Source: an uncultured Holosporaceae bacterium (GTDB lineage: Bacteria > Pseudomonadota > Alphaproteobacteria > RUG11792). From it: 64,000 nt of DNA. The translations under genes were made by a program, and so were the position numbers. A model generated the notes under the pieces. That model saw only the letters and a program-made list of their open reading frames with translations, was not told the origin of the DNA and searched no databases. How positions within the stretch are numbered: position 1 is the stretch's first letter; every line of letters begins with the position of its first letter. Positions 55,800 through 64,000 of this stretch are shown piece after piece. The stretch covers positions 1 to 64,000 of the forward strand of contig CAMJRB010000002.1 in assembly GCA_946408175.1 (NCBI GenBank), given 5' to 3'.

Positions 55800-56217
55800 C
55801 CTATTAATAAATAATTAACTATTGCAATATAAAATGCAACACAAATTTAAACAAAATTAAAAATAATTTTTAAAAGAAATCTAGAACACTTTGTTACAAT
55901 GTCAGGTTTTAAATTTATGGCCAATATAAAATGAAAGCAATACAAATGATGAGACGTTGATACTATTTATATGCAACAAGTCGACTGAGAAATTTACAGT
56001 AGAATAAAAAATTCTTAAAACAACAGTTATATTATAGAGACATTTTAGTCAAATGCTACTATGTTTTGTATTAATAGCTAATAAAGAAACTGGTGTATCA
56101 AGGCGTATCGCGACAGAGAAGATTCATGCAATTTTTTGATACGCATTATGATAAGCTTGAAAATGAGGGGGCAATTTTATGAACTATTAATCAAGATTAA
56201 GAAGGGGTATAAATAAT
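55800..56217. other. Junction between native DNA and the restriction-modification island
   Basis: AT-rich sequence changes to higher-GC sequence near 56095. Frames at about 56078-56180 read V-L-I-A-N-K-E-T-G-V-S-R-R-I-A-T-E-K-I and, in the next frame, D-T-H-Y-D-K-L-E-N-E-G-A-I-L before a stop. This looks like the tail of a decayed helix-turn-helix gene such as those at the end of Fic-type proteins. No tRNA, integrase or clear attachment repeat was found. AAGAAGGGG before 56218 serves hsdM. Confidence 0.4.
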
Positions 56218-57876
56218 ATGTTTGCAGAGAGTATGCAACAAAGAGATGAACTTCATCGTGCTATTTGGGCAATTGCTGATAATCTGAGAGGTAGCATTGA
56301 TGGTTGGGATTTTAAAAATTATGTGCTTGGAACGATGTTCTATCGTTACCTTTCTGAGCGTTTTGCAACATTTATTGAAAAGAATGAGCATGATACTGGA
56401 AATACAGACTTTCGTTATGCAGACATTTCCGACGAAGAAGCTACAAGTATGGGTGACGATAATATCGCTGATGTTATTAATACGATTGGCTTTTTCATGA
56501 AGCCGTCTGAACTGTTCTGTAATGTCTGTAAACGTGCAGCAAAGGATGTTAATCTGAATATGACATTGGAGCATATTTTCAATAATATCGAGGAATCTTC
56601 GAAGGGCACGAAGTCTGAGATGTGTTTTAAGGATTTGTTTGCTGATTTTGATGTAAATAGCAGCCGACTCGGTGCTTCAGTCGCTAAGCGAAATGAACGC
56701 CTTGTAAAACTTCTTCAAGGTATCAGTGATATGAAACTCGGTACAATTAATGACCAAAATATTGATGCATTTGGTGATGCGTATGAGTATCTAATGACAA
56801 TGTATGCATCAGGTGCAGGTAAGTCTGGTGGTGAGTTCTACACGCCTCAGGAAGTATCTGAATTACTAACGCGTCTTGGCACTGTAGGCAAAAAGCATGT
56901 CAATAAAGTATATGATCCTGCATGTGGTTCTGGTTCGCTTCTTTTAAAAGTACAGAAGCTCTTTGGTGATGATAGTATAAAGAATGGCTATTTTGGTCAG
57001 GAAATTAACGTAACTACATATAATCTCTGCCGTATCAATATGTTTCTGCATGGCGTAGACTATGACAGATTTAATATTGCCTGTGATGATACGCTAACAA
57101 ATCCTCAGCATTTGAATGACGCGCCGTTCGAACTTATTGTTTCAAATCCGCCGTATTCTATCAAATGGGTTGGTGATGATAATACGCTGATGATTAATGA
57201 TCCTCGTTATTCACCGGCAGGTGTCCTTGCTCCGAAGAGCAAAGCCGATATGGCATTTATTATGCATGTTCTGTCATGTCTTGCACCGAATGGTGTTGCT
57301 GCTATCGTATGTTTTCCAGGCATTATGTACCGTGGTGGTGCCGAAAAGAAGATTAGAAAGTATCTGATTGATAATAACTTTATTGATACCATCATTCAAC
57401 TTCCTGGGAACTTATTCTTCGGTACTTCTATAGCCACTTGTATTATGGTGATGAAGAAATGTAAGACTGATAACAGTATTTTGTTTATCGATGCTTCGAA
57501 AGAATGCATAAAGGTGACGAATAATAATAAACTGACTTCTGAAAATCTTGATAACATAGTAAAAATGTTTACAGAGAGACAAGATATAGACCATGTGTGC
57601 CGGCTTGTTCCTTATGACTCAGTGAAAAAAGAAGGTTATAATTTGTCAGTTTCTACGTATGTGGAGCCCGAGGATACAAAGGAAAAAGTTGACATTATTA
57701 AGTTGAACGATGAGATTAAGAAGATTGTAGCTCGTGAGCAGGTGCTTAGGTATGAGATTGACAAGATTATCGCTGAGATCGGGGGGGGGGGGGTAAGCTA
57801 TGAGTCGATTAGACGAGTTGCTGAAGCAGTACTGCCCGAATGGCGTGGAATGGAAGCCAATTATATCGTTATGTAA
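56218..57876 (+). CDS. hsdM: Type I restriction-modification DNA methyltransferase HsdM
   Basis: 552 residues. The N-terminal HsdM helical domain (L-R-G-S-I-D-G-W-D-F-K-N-Y-V-L-G) is followed by the methyltransferase core: D233-P-A-C-G-S-G-S-L-L (AdoMet binding) and N310-P-P-Y-S (catalysis). It methylates adenine with HsdS and joins HsdR for cleavage. The 3' end contains 13 consecutive G at 57781-57793. With 13 G the frame continues about 28 residues over hsdS; with 12 G it would stop at once at TAA, 3 bases before the hsdS ATG. Base composition and codons (CGT, CTG, GCG) differ sharply from the genes before 56 kb, indicating transfer. Confidence 0.93.
   Translation: MFAESMQQRDELHRAIWAIADNLRGSIDGWDFKNYVLGTMFYRYLSERFATFIEKNEHDTGNTDFRYADISDEEATSMGDDNIADVINTIGFFMKPSELFCNVCKRAAKDVNLNMTLEHIFNNIEESSKGTKSEMCFKDLFADFDVNSSRLGASVAKRNERLVKLLQGISDMKLGTINDQNIDAFGDAYEYLMTMYASGAGKSGGEFYTPQEVSELLTRLGTVGKKHVNKVYDPACGSGSLLLKVQKLFGDDSIKNGYFGQEINVTTYNLCRINMFLHGVDYDRFNIACDDTLTNPQHLNDAPFELIVSNPPYSIKWVGDDNTLMINDPRYSPAGVLAPKSKADMAFIMHVLSCLAPNGVAAIVCFPGIMYRGGAEKKIRKYLIDNNFIDTIIQLPGNLFFGTSIATCIMVMKKCKTDNSILFIDASKECIKVTNNNKLTSENLDNIVKMFTERQDIDHVCRLVPYDSVKKEGYNLSVSTYVEPEDTKEKVDIIKLNDEIKKIVAREQVLRYEIDKIIAEIGGGGVSYESIRRVAEAVLPEWRGMEANYIVM
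57781..57793 (+). repeat. 13-G homopolymer at the hsdM/hsdS junction
   Basis: A run of 13 G directly precedes GTAAGCTATGAG, where the hsdS ATG is at 57800. Such tracts slip during replication and are a known cause of phase variation. Length calls for homopolymers are error-prone, so the true number may differ. Confidence 0.85.
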
Positions 57877-59014
57877 AATAAATCCTAAATCCGTGGTTGG
57901 ATCAAAGAAAGCTGAGTTGATGCAACAAGGTGATTTTCCGTTTTTTACTAGTGGCTCGAAAATATATTATGTTAATTCATATATGATTGATGGGGAGAAT
58001 ATTTATATCAATGATGGTGGTGTTGCTGGATTTCGGTACTATTGTGGTTGCGCAGCTTATGCTGATCATGTTATCTCGATTAAACCAACAAACGTTATTT
58101 CTAAGTTTATGTATTATTGCTTAGATGCAAAAACAAAGTTTATAAATAATACTTTTTTTCGCGGGACAGGTATTAAGAATATTACGCGCAAAGATTTCTT
58201 TGAAATGAAAGTTCCCGTTCCTCCACTGCCAGTTCAAGAGGAAATTGTCCGTATTCTTGACAAATTTACAGAGCTGGAAGAAGAGCTGGAAGAAGAGCTG
58301 GAACTACGTAAGCTACAGTATGAATGGTATAGAGAACAGTCACTGGTATTCAGTAGGGATGGTAACAATGATGTTCTGCCGTATATTCATAAATTGTTGG
58401 ATGAGCACTGCCCGAATGGCGTGGAATGGAAGCCTTTATGGTCTGTAACTGCATGGGATAAGAAATTTAATGCAGTACAACAAGAACAACAAAAAATTGT
58501 TACATCATTTAAGCATGTATCCGCGAAAGAATTGAAATCATTAGCTTGTGGTGGCAATGTCAAATTGTTATCTACTGGCAATTTTGACGGTTTTACTTCT
58601 CGTGATGTTGCCGGTGATAATGTCAATGAAGGAGAGGTTATTGCTATACCAAGTGGTGGAAATGCTAATGTAAAATATTACAAGGGGTGTTTTGTAGATT
58701 CAGGAAATCTATTGGCAACTGTACTTACTGGTGTTAATTGTCGATATTTGTATTATGTTTTAGATAGTAAACAAGATGTGATTGAGAATTATTATCGAGG
58801 ATCTGGGATTAAACACCCATCAATGTTTGAAATATTGCAGATAATGATTCCAATTCCGCCCCTGCCAGTTCAAGAAGTTATTGTTTCGGCTCTTGATAAT
58901 TTCAGTGCCATGGTAACTAATATTTCTTCAGGACTGCCAGCAGAGATTACTGCACGCCGTAAACAATACGAATATTACAGAGATAAACTTCTCCCTTTTG
59001 AGCCTATGAATTAA
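57800..59014 (+). CDS. hsdS: Type I restriction-modification specificity subunit HsdS
   Basis: 404 residues with two target-recognition domains, each beginning C-P-N-G-V-E-W-K-P and ending P-P-L-P-V-Q-E. The central linker contains T-E-L-E-E-E-L-E-E-E-L-E, encoded by a 12-bp tandem repeat. The final helical stretch is R-R-K-Q-Y-E-Y-Y-R-D-K-L-L. HsdS reads the bipartite DNA target and holds HsdM and HsdR. The start is 6 bases after the G tract, and its first codons overlap the extended hsdM frame. The C-P-N-G-V-E-W-K style is common in gut Firmicutes and Bacteroidetes systems (recalled from the family), fitting a transferred locus. Confidence 0.92.
   Translation: MSRLDELLKQYCPNGVEWKPIISLCKINPKSVVGSKKAELMQQGDFPFFTSGSKIYYVNSYMIDGENIYINDGGVAGFRYYCGCAAYADHVISIKPTNVISKFMYYCLDAKTKFINNTFFRGTGIKNITRKDFFEMKVPVPPLPVQEEIVRILDKFTELEEELEEELELRKLQYEWYREQSLVFSRDGNNDVLPYIHKLLDEHCPNGVEWKPLWSVTAWDKKFNAVQQEQQKIVTSFKHVSAKELKSLACGGNVKLLSTGNFDGFTSRDVAGDNVNEGEVIAIPSGGNANVKYYKGCFVDSGNLLATVLTGVNCRYLYYVLDSKQDVIENYYRGSGIKHPSMFEILQIMIPIPPLPVQEVIVSALDNFSAMVTNISSGLPAEITARRKQYEYYRDKLLPFEPMN
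57831..58434 (+). repeat. 28-bp direct repeat bracketing the first HsdS recognition domain
   Basis: The segments 57831-57858 and 58407-58434 are identical over 28 bp (both begin ACTGCCCGAATGGCG) and encode the C-P-N-G-V-E-W-K-P start of each recognition domain. They are 576 bp apart and in the same frame. Recombination between them would delete one domain. Confidence 0.85.
58271..58303 (+). repeat. 12-bp tandem repeat in the HsdS central linker
   Basis: GAGCTGGAAGAA occurs at 58271 and 58283, and nine more bases match at 58295. The in-frame product is E-L-E-E repeated. In EcoR124 a 12-bp repeat at the same place (T-A-E-L) sets the spacing of the DNA target. Confidence 0.85.
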
Positions 59015-59031
59015 GAAAGGAGACTAATAAC

Positions 59032-62000
59032 ATGCCTTACTTCAATATTGTCGCATCGACAAACGAAAATACTGTTGTTACAGAGTACAAGCCTGTAATA
59101 AATCGTTCTGACCAGTATCAAAGTGAAGCTGCTCTTGAGAAAGAATTTATCAGGATGCTAGTGGAACAGGGCTATGAGCACTTGCATATTCATACTGAAG
59201 AAGAACTTCGTAATAATCTTAGGAAGAAACTGTCTGAGTTAAATAGTTATGAATTCTCAGACACTGAGTGGAATCAGTTTTTGAATAATGTGATTGCTTC
59301 TCAAAATAGTGGTATTGTAGATATTGTAGAGAAGACACGGATGATTCAGGAGGAGCCTGTTCAATGCTTGAGGAGAGATGATGGTTCCAGTCAGAACATT
59401 CGCCTGATTGATAAGGACAATATCCACAAAAATTGTCTTCAGGTTATAAACCAATATGCTATATCTCAGGATGAGGGTGCAAAGCATAATAACCGCTATG
59501 ATGTTACTATTCTTATCAATGGTCTGCCGATAGTACACATAGAGCTCAAGCGTCGCGGTGTTGCTATTCGTGAGGCTTTTAATCAGATTGAACGTTATCA
59601 ACGGAACAGCTTTTGGGCTGGCTCCAGGCTGTTTAAGTATGTGCAGATATTTGTCATCAGTAATGGTACAAATACGAAATATTACTCGAATAGCACCCGT
59701 TGGAATACAATAAAAGATGCAAAAGCAGCGAAGACATGTATGGATAAGACAAGTAATAGTTTTGATTTCACTTGCTATTGGGCGGATGCTAATAATATTA
59801 TTATTCCTGATTTGGTGGACTTTACTAAAACATTTTTTGTAAGGCATACCTTGCTGAATATTCTAACAAAGTATTGTGTATTTACAGCTGAGAATATGTT
59901 GCTTGTTATGCGTCCATATCAGATTACAGCTACAGAGCGTATTATCAATCGTATTGAAATTGCTAGCAATGGTAAGAAATATGGAACAGTTGATGGTGGA
60001 GGCTATATTTGGCATACTACAGGTTCTGGCAAAACATTGACAAGTTTCAAAACAGCCAGTATTGCTTCCAAATTAGATTGTATTGACAAAGTAATGTTTG
60101 TTGTAGATCGTAAGGATCTTGACTATCAGACTATGAAAGAGTATGACCGCTTTGAAAAAGGCGCAGCAAACTCTAATTCTTCTACTGCTGTACTTACGAG
60201 ACAGTTATCTGACCCAAATGCTAAGATAATTATTACAACGATTCAGAAGCTGAGCAATTTTATTGCTAAAAACAAGAACCACGATATTTACAATAAGCAT
60301 GTAGTTATCATCTTTGATGAATGCCATAGATCGCAGTTCGGTGATATGCATAAAGCTATTACAAAAGCCTTTAAGAAATATCATCTTTTCGGTTTTACTG
60401 GTACGCCTATCTTTGCAGCAAATGCTGTCAGCACAACAAATCATAGGCTCATTACGACTGAAGAAATCTTTGGTAAGCAACTTCATGCGTATACAATAGT
60501 TGATGCAATCAATGATAATAATGTATTGCCCTTCAGGGTAGACTATGTTAAAACGATGGATATAGATGCAGAAGTGATTGATGATGAACCGGTAAAGGAT
60601 ATTAATCGTGAGCAGGCATTTAGAGCTCCTGAGCGTATCAAGTTAGTTACGAAATATATCTTGGAGCATTTCGATAAGAAGACGTATCGTGGTAGTAAGA
60701 CTTATACGATGAATGTGCTGACAAATATCAAAGATGTTGCTGCTTCGAAGCAACGTACTATTGACGAAATAAAACAGCAGCAACGTCTGTCTGGTTTCAA
60801 CTCTATCTTTGCAGTTGCTTCTGTTGCTGCTGCAAAGCTGTATTATGCAGAGTTTAAGAAACAGATGGCTGAAGATCCAACAAAGAAACTGCGAGTAGCC
60901 CTTATTTACAGTTATGCTGCAAATGAAGCGGAGAGCGATGATAGCGGTATTCTTGATGAAGAAAATTCTGAGGATACTTCTAACCTAGATGTGGATTCAA
61001 GAAAGTTCTTGGAAGATGCTATTAGCGATTATAATATTATGTTTCATACGAACTATTCAACAGATAATGATACGTTCCAAAACTATTATAAAGATGTGTC
61101 ACTTCGAATGAAGAATAAGGAACTTGATCTGCTTATTGTTGTTAATATGTTCCTAACTGGTTTCGATGCTACAACTTTGAATACATTATGGGTAGACAAG
61201 AATTTGAAGATGCATGGTCTCATCCAGGCATTTAGTCGTACTAATCGTATTCTGAATAGTATCAAGACTTTTGGCAACATTGTATGTTTTCGTAATCTCT
61301 CTGAACGTTTGAATTATGCTATATCACTATTTGGAAATAAAGAAGCTGGTGGCGTCATTCTTATGCGAAGTTTTAAAGATTATTATTTCGGATATGAAGA
61401 TGATAATGGCAAGAACCAGATAGGATTTAAGGACATAGTTGAGCAATTGGAAAAAAAATATCCTTTGTATGAACCTGATATCATTGGCGAACAGAACAAA
61501 AAGGAGTTTTTGAAGTTGTTCGGGGCGTTCTTGAGGATGAGAAATATCCTGTCATCTTTTGACGAATTTGAAGGCAAGGAAATCCTAAGCGAACGTGACT
61601 TGCAGGATTATATGAGCCGTTATCAGGATACATATCAGTGGATTAAGGAGCATAGAGAAAAACATGATAGTACAAATGTCATTGATGACATTGTGTATGA
61701 AATCGAACTGGTAAAGCAAATTGCTATTAATATCGATTATATTCTAATGCTTGTGGCGAAATATAAAGAGACACATAGCGAAGATAAAGATGTCCTGGTA
61801 TCTATACGGAAAGCAATGGATTCTTCCCCGAATTTGCGTAGCAAGAAGGCACTTATTGAAGAATTTATTGCTGGTCTAAATGATATAGATGATGTTGTGA
61901 ATTATTGGCAAGAGTTCGTAACCGACAGCAAAGAAAAGGCTTTGGCTGAAATTATTCAGGAAGAAAATTTAAAGCCTGAAGAGACAAGGAACTTTATTGA

Positions 62001-62160
62001 GGAATCACTCCAGAATGGAGAAATCAAGACGACAGGAACCAATATTGATAACCTTCTTCAGCCTGTTTCGAGGTTTGGCGCTGGGAACCGAGCACAAAAG
62101 AAGGGAAATGTCATTGAGAAGTTGCAGAAATTCTTCGAGATGTTTTTTGGCACTCTGTAA
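59032..62160 (+). CDS. hsdR: Type I restriction endonuclease subunit HsdR
   Basis: 1042 residues, normal length. The N-terminal nuclease has D157 and E171-L-K173 (PD-(D/E)xK type). The motor domain has Walker A G331-S-G-K-T, the D-E-C-H-R-S helicase motif II and G-F-T-G-T-P motif III, with later Q-A-F-S-R-T-N-R motif VI. The C-terminal region binds HsdM/HsdS. HsdR translocates DNA and cleaves at a distance from unmethylated targets. All motifs appear intact, so the enzyme should be active if hsdM and hsdS are in phase. GAAAGGAG precedes the ATG. Confidence 0.95.
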   Translation: MPYFNIVASTNENTVVTEYKPVINRSDQYQSEAALEKEFIRMLVEQGYEHLHIHTEEELRNNLRKKLSELNSYEFSDTEWNQFLNNVIASQNSGIVDIVEKTRMIQEEPVQCLRRDDGSSQNIRLIDKDNIHKNCLQVINQYAISQDEGAKHNNRYDVTILINGLPIVHIELKRRGVAIREAFNQIERYQRNSFWAGSRLFKYVQIFVISNGTNTKYYSNSTRWNTIKDAKAAKTCMDKTSNSFDFTCYWADANNIIIPDLVDFTKTFFVRHTLLNILTKYCVFTAENMLLVMRPYQITATERIINRIEIASNGKKYGTVDGGGYIWHTTGSGKTLTSFKTASIASKLDCIDKVMFVVDRKDLDYQTMKEYDRFEKGAANSNSSTAVLTRQLSDPNAKIIITTIQKLSNFIAKNKNHDIYNKHVVIIFDECHRSQFGDMHKAITKAFKKYHLFGFTGTPIFAANAVSTTNHRLITTEEIFGKQLHAYTIVDAINDNNVLPFRVDYVKTMDIDAEVIDDEPVKDINREQAFRAPERIKLVTKYILEHFDKKTYRGSKTYTMNVLTNIKDVAASKQRTIDEIKQQQRLSGFNSIFAVASVAAAKLYYAEFKKQMAEDPTKKLRVALIYSYAANEAESDDSGILDEENSEDTSNLDVDSRKFLEDAISDYNIMFHTNYSTDNDTFQNYYKDVSLRMKNKELDLLIVVNMFLTGFDATTLNTLWVDKNLKMHGLIQAFSRTNRILNSIKTFGNIVCFRNLSERLNYAISLFGNKEAGGVILMRSFKDYYFGYEDDNGKNQIGFKDIVEQLEKKYPLYEPDIIGEQNKKEFLKLFGAFLRMRNILSSFDEFEGKEILSERDLQDYMSRYQDTYQWIKEHREKHDSTNVIDDIVYEIELVKQIAINIDYILMLVAKYKETHSEDKDVLVSIRKAMDSSPNLRSKKALIEEFIAGLNDIDDVVNYWQEFVTDSKEKALAEIIQEENLKPEETRNFIEESLQNGEIKTTGTNIDNLLQPVSRFGAGNRAQKKGNVIEKLQKFFEMFFGTL

Positions 62161-62165
62161 TATAT

Positions 62166-62453
62166 GTGATGCAAATGAGTTATTTAGAAAATTATCAAGA
62201 TGAAAAGATGTTTAGAATATTTGATATTTGTAAATCTGTTATTTTACAGTCAGATATAATTGTGCAAGCGTTAGCGATGGGGATGTTAGTAACAGACTAT
62301 ATGCATAAATCTTCCATAGATGAAGCTACAAATAGCAAAGCAGAGTAGGAAATCATAGGCACTGAGGATAGCAATCATCTAACTAAGGAAAACATTCCAA
62401 TACTGAATTTGCAAAAACTATTACGTTTAGTGCTGGTTGACTGGAGAAACTAA
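62166..62453 (+). pseudogene. Short reading frame interrupted by an amber codon
   Basis: From 62166 a frame runs 60 residues (Y-L-E-N-Y-Q-D-E-K-M-F-R-I-F-D-I-C-K) to TAG at 62346-62348, then continues in the same frame for 34 residues (E-I-I-G-T-E-D-S...L-V-D-W-R-N) to TAA at 62451-62453. Composition is less GC-rich than the flanking restriction genes. Either a decayed small gene or chance; no family recognised. Confidence 0.3.
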
Positions 62454-62540
62454 GATAAAATTAAATATACAAATATGGTGAGACATTTTGGGATCGAACC
62501 AAAGAGGATGTTGAATAATGTCTAGAGGTGGAGTGATATT

Positions 62541-63197
62541 ATGAAGCAACAGGTGAAATCTAAAGAGCGTGTAGCAGAGTATGGTGAGGTTTTTACTAAC
62601 GAGCGAGAAGTAAATGCGATGCTTGATCTTGTGAAGCAAGAGACGGAACGTATTGAAAGCCGATTCTTGGAGCCAGCTTGTGGTGAAGGTGCTTTCCTCA
62701 AGGAAATCCTTCGACGTAAACTTGAAGTTGTAAAGAACAAGTATAAAAAAAATCCGTATGATTATGAACGTTATGCTATCCTGGCATTAACGAGCATCTA
62801 CGGGGTTGATATTATGGAAGATAATGCGGAAATTTGCCGTCAGAATCTTTTCAACATCTGGAATACGGATTATACGCATCACGCGAAGAAGCATGCAAAT
62901 AATCAATGCCGTGAAGTAGCAAAGTTTATCTTAAGGAAGAATATTATCTGTGGAGATGCTTTGAAGATGCGTCAGAATGACGGAAATCCTATCACATTTG
63001 CTGAGTGGAGTCTTGTTACTGGCGACAGTATCAAGCGTCGTGATTACAGGCTGCATGAATTGCTGGACGGTCATGTACAACAAATGAATATTTCTATGAT
63101 TGGCTGAGAGTACGATAAAGAAATTCAGGCGTTTATTCCGAGTCCTGTGAAGGAATATCCACCTACGAACTATAGGATGCTAAATGAATATGATTGA
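62541..63197 (+). pseudogene. Adenine DNA methyltransferase fragment with an in-frame TGA
   Basis: The frame starts at an ATG behind AGGTGGAG and has the AdoMet motif L-E44-P-A-C-G-E-G-A-F-L. It stops at TGA (63105-63107, codon 189). The same frame continues after it (E-Y-D-K-E-I-Q-A-F-I-P-S-P-V-K-E-Y-P-P-T-N-Y) to TGA at 63195. The full product would be about 218 residues. A TGG-to-TGA change would explain it. No N-P-P-Y motif is seen in this piece, so it may work with the next methyltransferase, which it overlaps by 14 bases. Confidence 0.6.
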
Positions 63198-64000
63198 TTT
63201 ACGTTATGCAACACACAATCCAGATGTGCTGTTGTGCCTCGCAAACCTATCTAATGATGAGGTGTTTACACCGCCAGATGTGGTAAATGCAATGTTGGAT
63301 ATGCTACCTCAGGAACTGTTTTCTGATCCAAAGACTACGTTCCTTGACCCTAGTACAAAATCGGGTGTGTTCCTCCGTGAGATTGTAAAGCGACTACTTG
63401 TAGGTCTTGAAAATCAGATTCCTGATCTTCAGCATCGTATTGATCATATTATGCATGAACAGATCTTCGGTATTGCAATTACAGAGCTGACAAGTCTGCT
63501 AGCACGTCGAAGTGTGTACTGCTCGAGATATCCTAACAGTAAGTATTCTGTATCACTGTTCAATGATATTCAAGGAAATATTAGGTTTAAGACTACACAG
63601 CATGTGTGGCAAAATGGAAAGTGTGCTTGGTGTGGAGCATCTGAAAAAGAATATAGGCGTGGAGATGATTTAGAAACGCACGCTTACGAATTTATCCACA
63701 CAAATAAATTGGAGGAGATTTTTGGGATGAAGTTTGATGTTATAATTGGTAATCCGCCCTATCAGCTTAGTGATGGTGGATTTGGAAAGAGTGCAAAGCC
63801 GATTTATCAACACTTTGTGGAACAGGCTAAAAAGTTAAAACCGAAATACATGACGATGATTATTCCTGCAAGGTGGTATACTGGTGGTAAAGGACTTGAT
63901 AGTTTTAGAAACACCATGCTACATGATAAGTCTATTAGGAAGATTGTTGATTATCCAAATGCTTCTGAAGTATTTAATGGTGTTGATATTGCAGGTGGTG
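63184..64000 (+). CDS. Adenine DNA methyltransferase / restriction-type protein (3' end outside window)
   Basis: The frame opens at ATG 63184 and is uninterrupted to the window end (272 residues seen). It has [15 protein letters not shown], a variant AdoMet-binding motif used by Eco57I-like enzymes, and the catalytic N190-P-P-Y193 near G-N-P-P-Y-Q-L. A C-x-x-C pair (K-C-A-W-C-G) lies between them and could bind zinc. It starts inside the end of the preceding interrupted methyltransferase (14-base overlap), as an operon would. GC-rich and transferred-looking like the rest of the island. It may be a type II or type IIG system independent of the hsd genes. Confidence 0.8.
   Translation, partial: MNMIDLRYATHNPDVLLCLANLSNDEVFTPPDVVNAMLDMLPQELFSDPKTTFLDPSTKSGVFLREIVKRLLVGLENQIPDLQHRIDHIMHEQIFGIAITELTSLLARRSVYCSRYPNSKYSVSLFNDIQGNIRFKTTQHVWQNGKCAWCGASEKEYRRGDDLETHAYEFIHTNKLEEIFGMKFDVIIGNPPYQLSDGGFGKSAKPIYQHFVEQAKKLKPKYMTMIIPARWYTGGKGLDSFRNTMLHDKSIRKIVDYPNASEVFNGVDIAGG

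Noticed and set aside
56197-56574. Minus-strand open frame opposite the start of hsdM
   Set aside because: hsdM is clearly coding here by motif and length; the opposing frame is a shadow.
59257-59847. 196-residue minus-strand frame opposite hsdR
   Set aside because: It lies wholly within the nuclease domain of hsdR and has no domain signature or ribosome binding site.
63100-63110. UGA read as tryptophan throughout
   Set aside because: Recognised genes use TGG for Trp and several end in TGA (for example atpH), so a genetic code change is not supported; a local nonsense mutation is simpler.

Overview
The window looks like part of the chromosome of an AT-rich, reduced-genome alphaproteobacterial intracellular symbiont, most likely Holosporales-like or Rickettsiales-like. 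This is inferred from gene content and not from a phylogeny. The support is: very low GC by eye over the first 56 kb, long gene-free stretches, an alphaproteobacterial-type histidine phosphotransferase (ChpT-like), cell-wall and shape genes (rodA, mreC, ftsA, murB), MlaFE, contractile-sheath genes tssB/tssC, and about a dozen secreted Asn/Lys-rich proteins with no recognisable family.

Layout. 1-2.3 kb: two tandem secreted paralogues sharing a C-terminal domain; the second is frameshifted. 3.2-8.2 kb: rimM-rpsP (minus), a double-parvulin chaperone, and accBC. 8.2-13.9 kb: gene remnants, a secreted protein with a coupled 51-residue membrane protein, a MotA/TolQ/ExbB-type channel, rodA, and another secreted protein. 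13.9-17.6 kb: atpH-atpA-atpG with no atpD/atpC behind them, followed by a degenerate hairpin-bearing repeat array that overlaps the atpG 3' end. 17.6-28.7 kb: a large repeat-containing secreted protein, an array of about 25-bp repeats, lon, ftsA, a DciA-like gene plus murB, and an aminopeptidase P. After a 1.5-kb gene-free stretch, 30-36 kb carries a small membrane protein, a serine hydrolase-chpT-mreC operon, and a beta-helix-like secreted protein with a strong terminator. 36-40 kb: tsaC/sua5, tRNA-Arg(CCT), tRNA-Phe(GAA), a secreted protein and plsY. 40-44 kb: tssB, tssC and, 6 bp downstream, a secreted HtrA/DegP-like protein whose three catalytic residues all appear replaced. 44-51 kb: glyQS, a secreted protein sharing its signal peptide with the 17.6-kb gene, and mlaEF. 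51-55.8 kb: three secreted proteins, one interrupted by an in-frame amber codon.

From about 56 kb to the end the composition changes abruptly (higher GC, CGT/CTG/GCG codons). This is a restriction-modification island: hsdM, hsdS and hsdR of a type I system, an interrupted small reading frame, a nonsense-interrupted adenine methyltransferase, and a second methyltransferase that runs off the window. A 13-G tract at the hsdM/hsdS junction, a 12-bp repeat in the hsdS central linker and a 28-bp direct repeat between the hsdS halves suggest a switchable system.

The most unusual items are the apparently inactive HtrA-like protein attached to the sheath genes, the variable-looking type I locus, the conserved signal-peptide cassette on unrelated secreted proteins, and the structured repeat array fused to the end of atpG.
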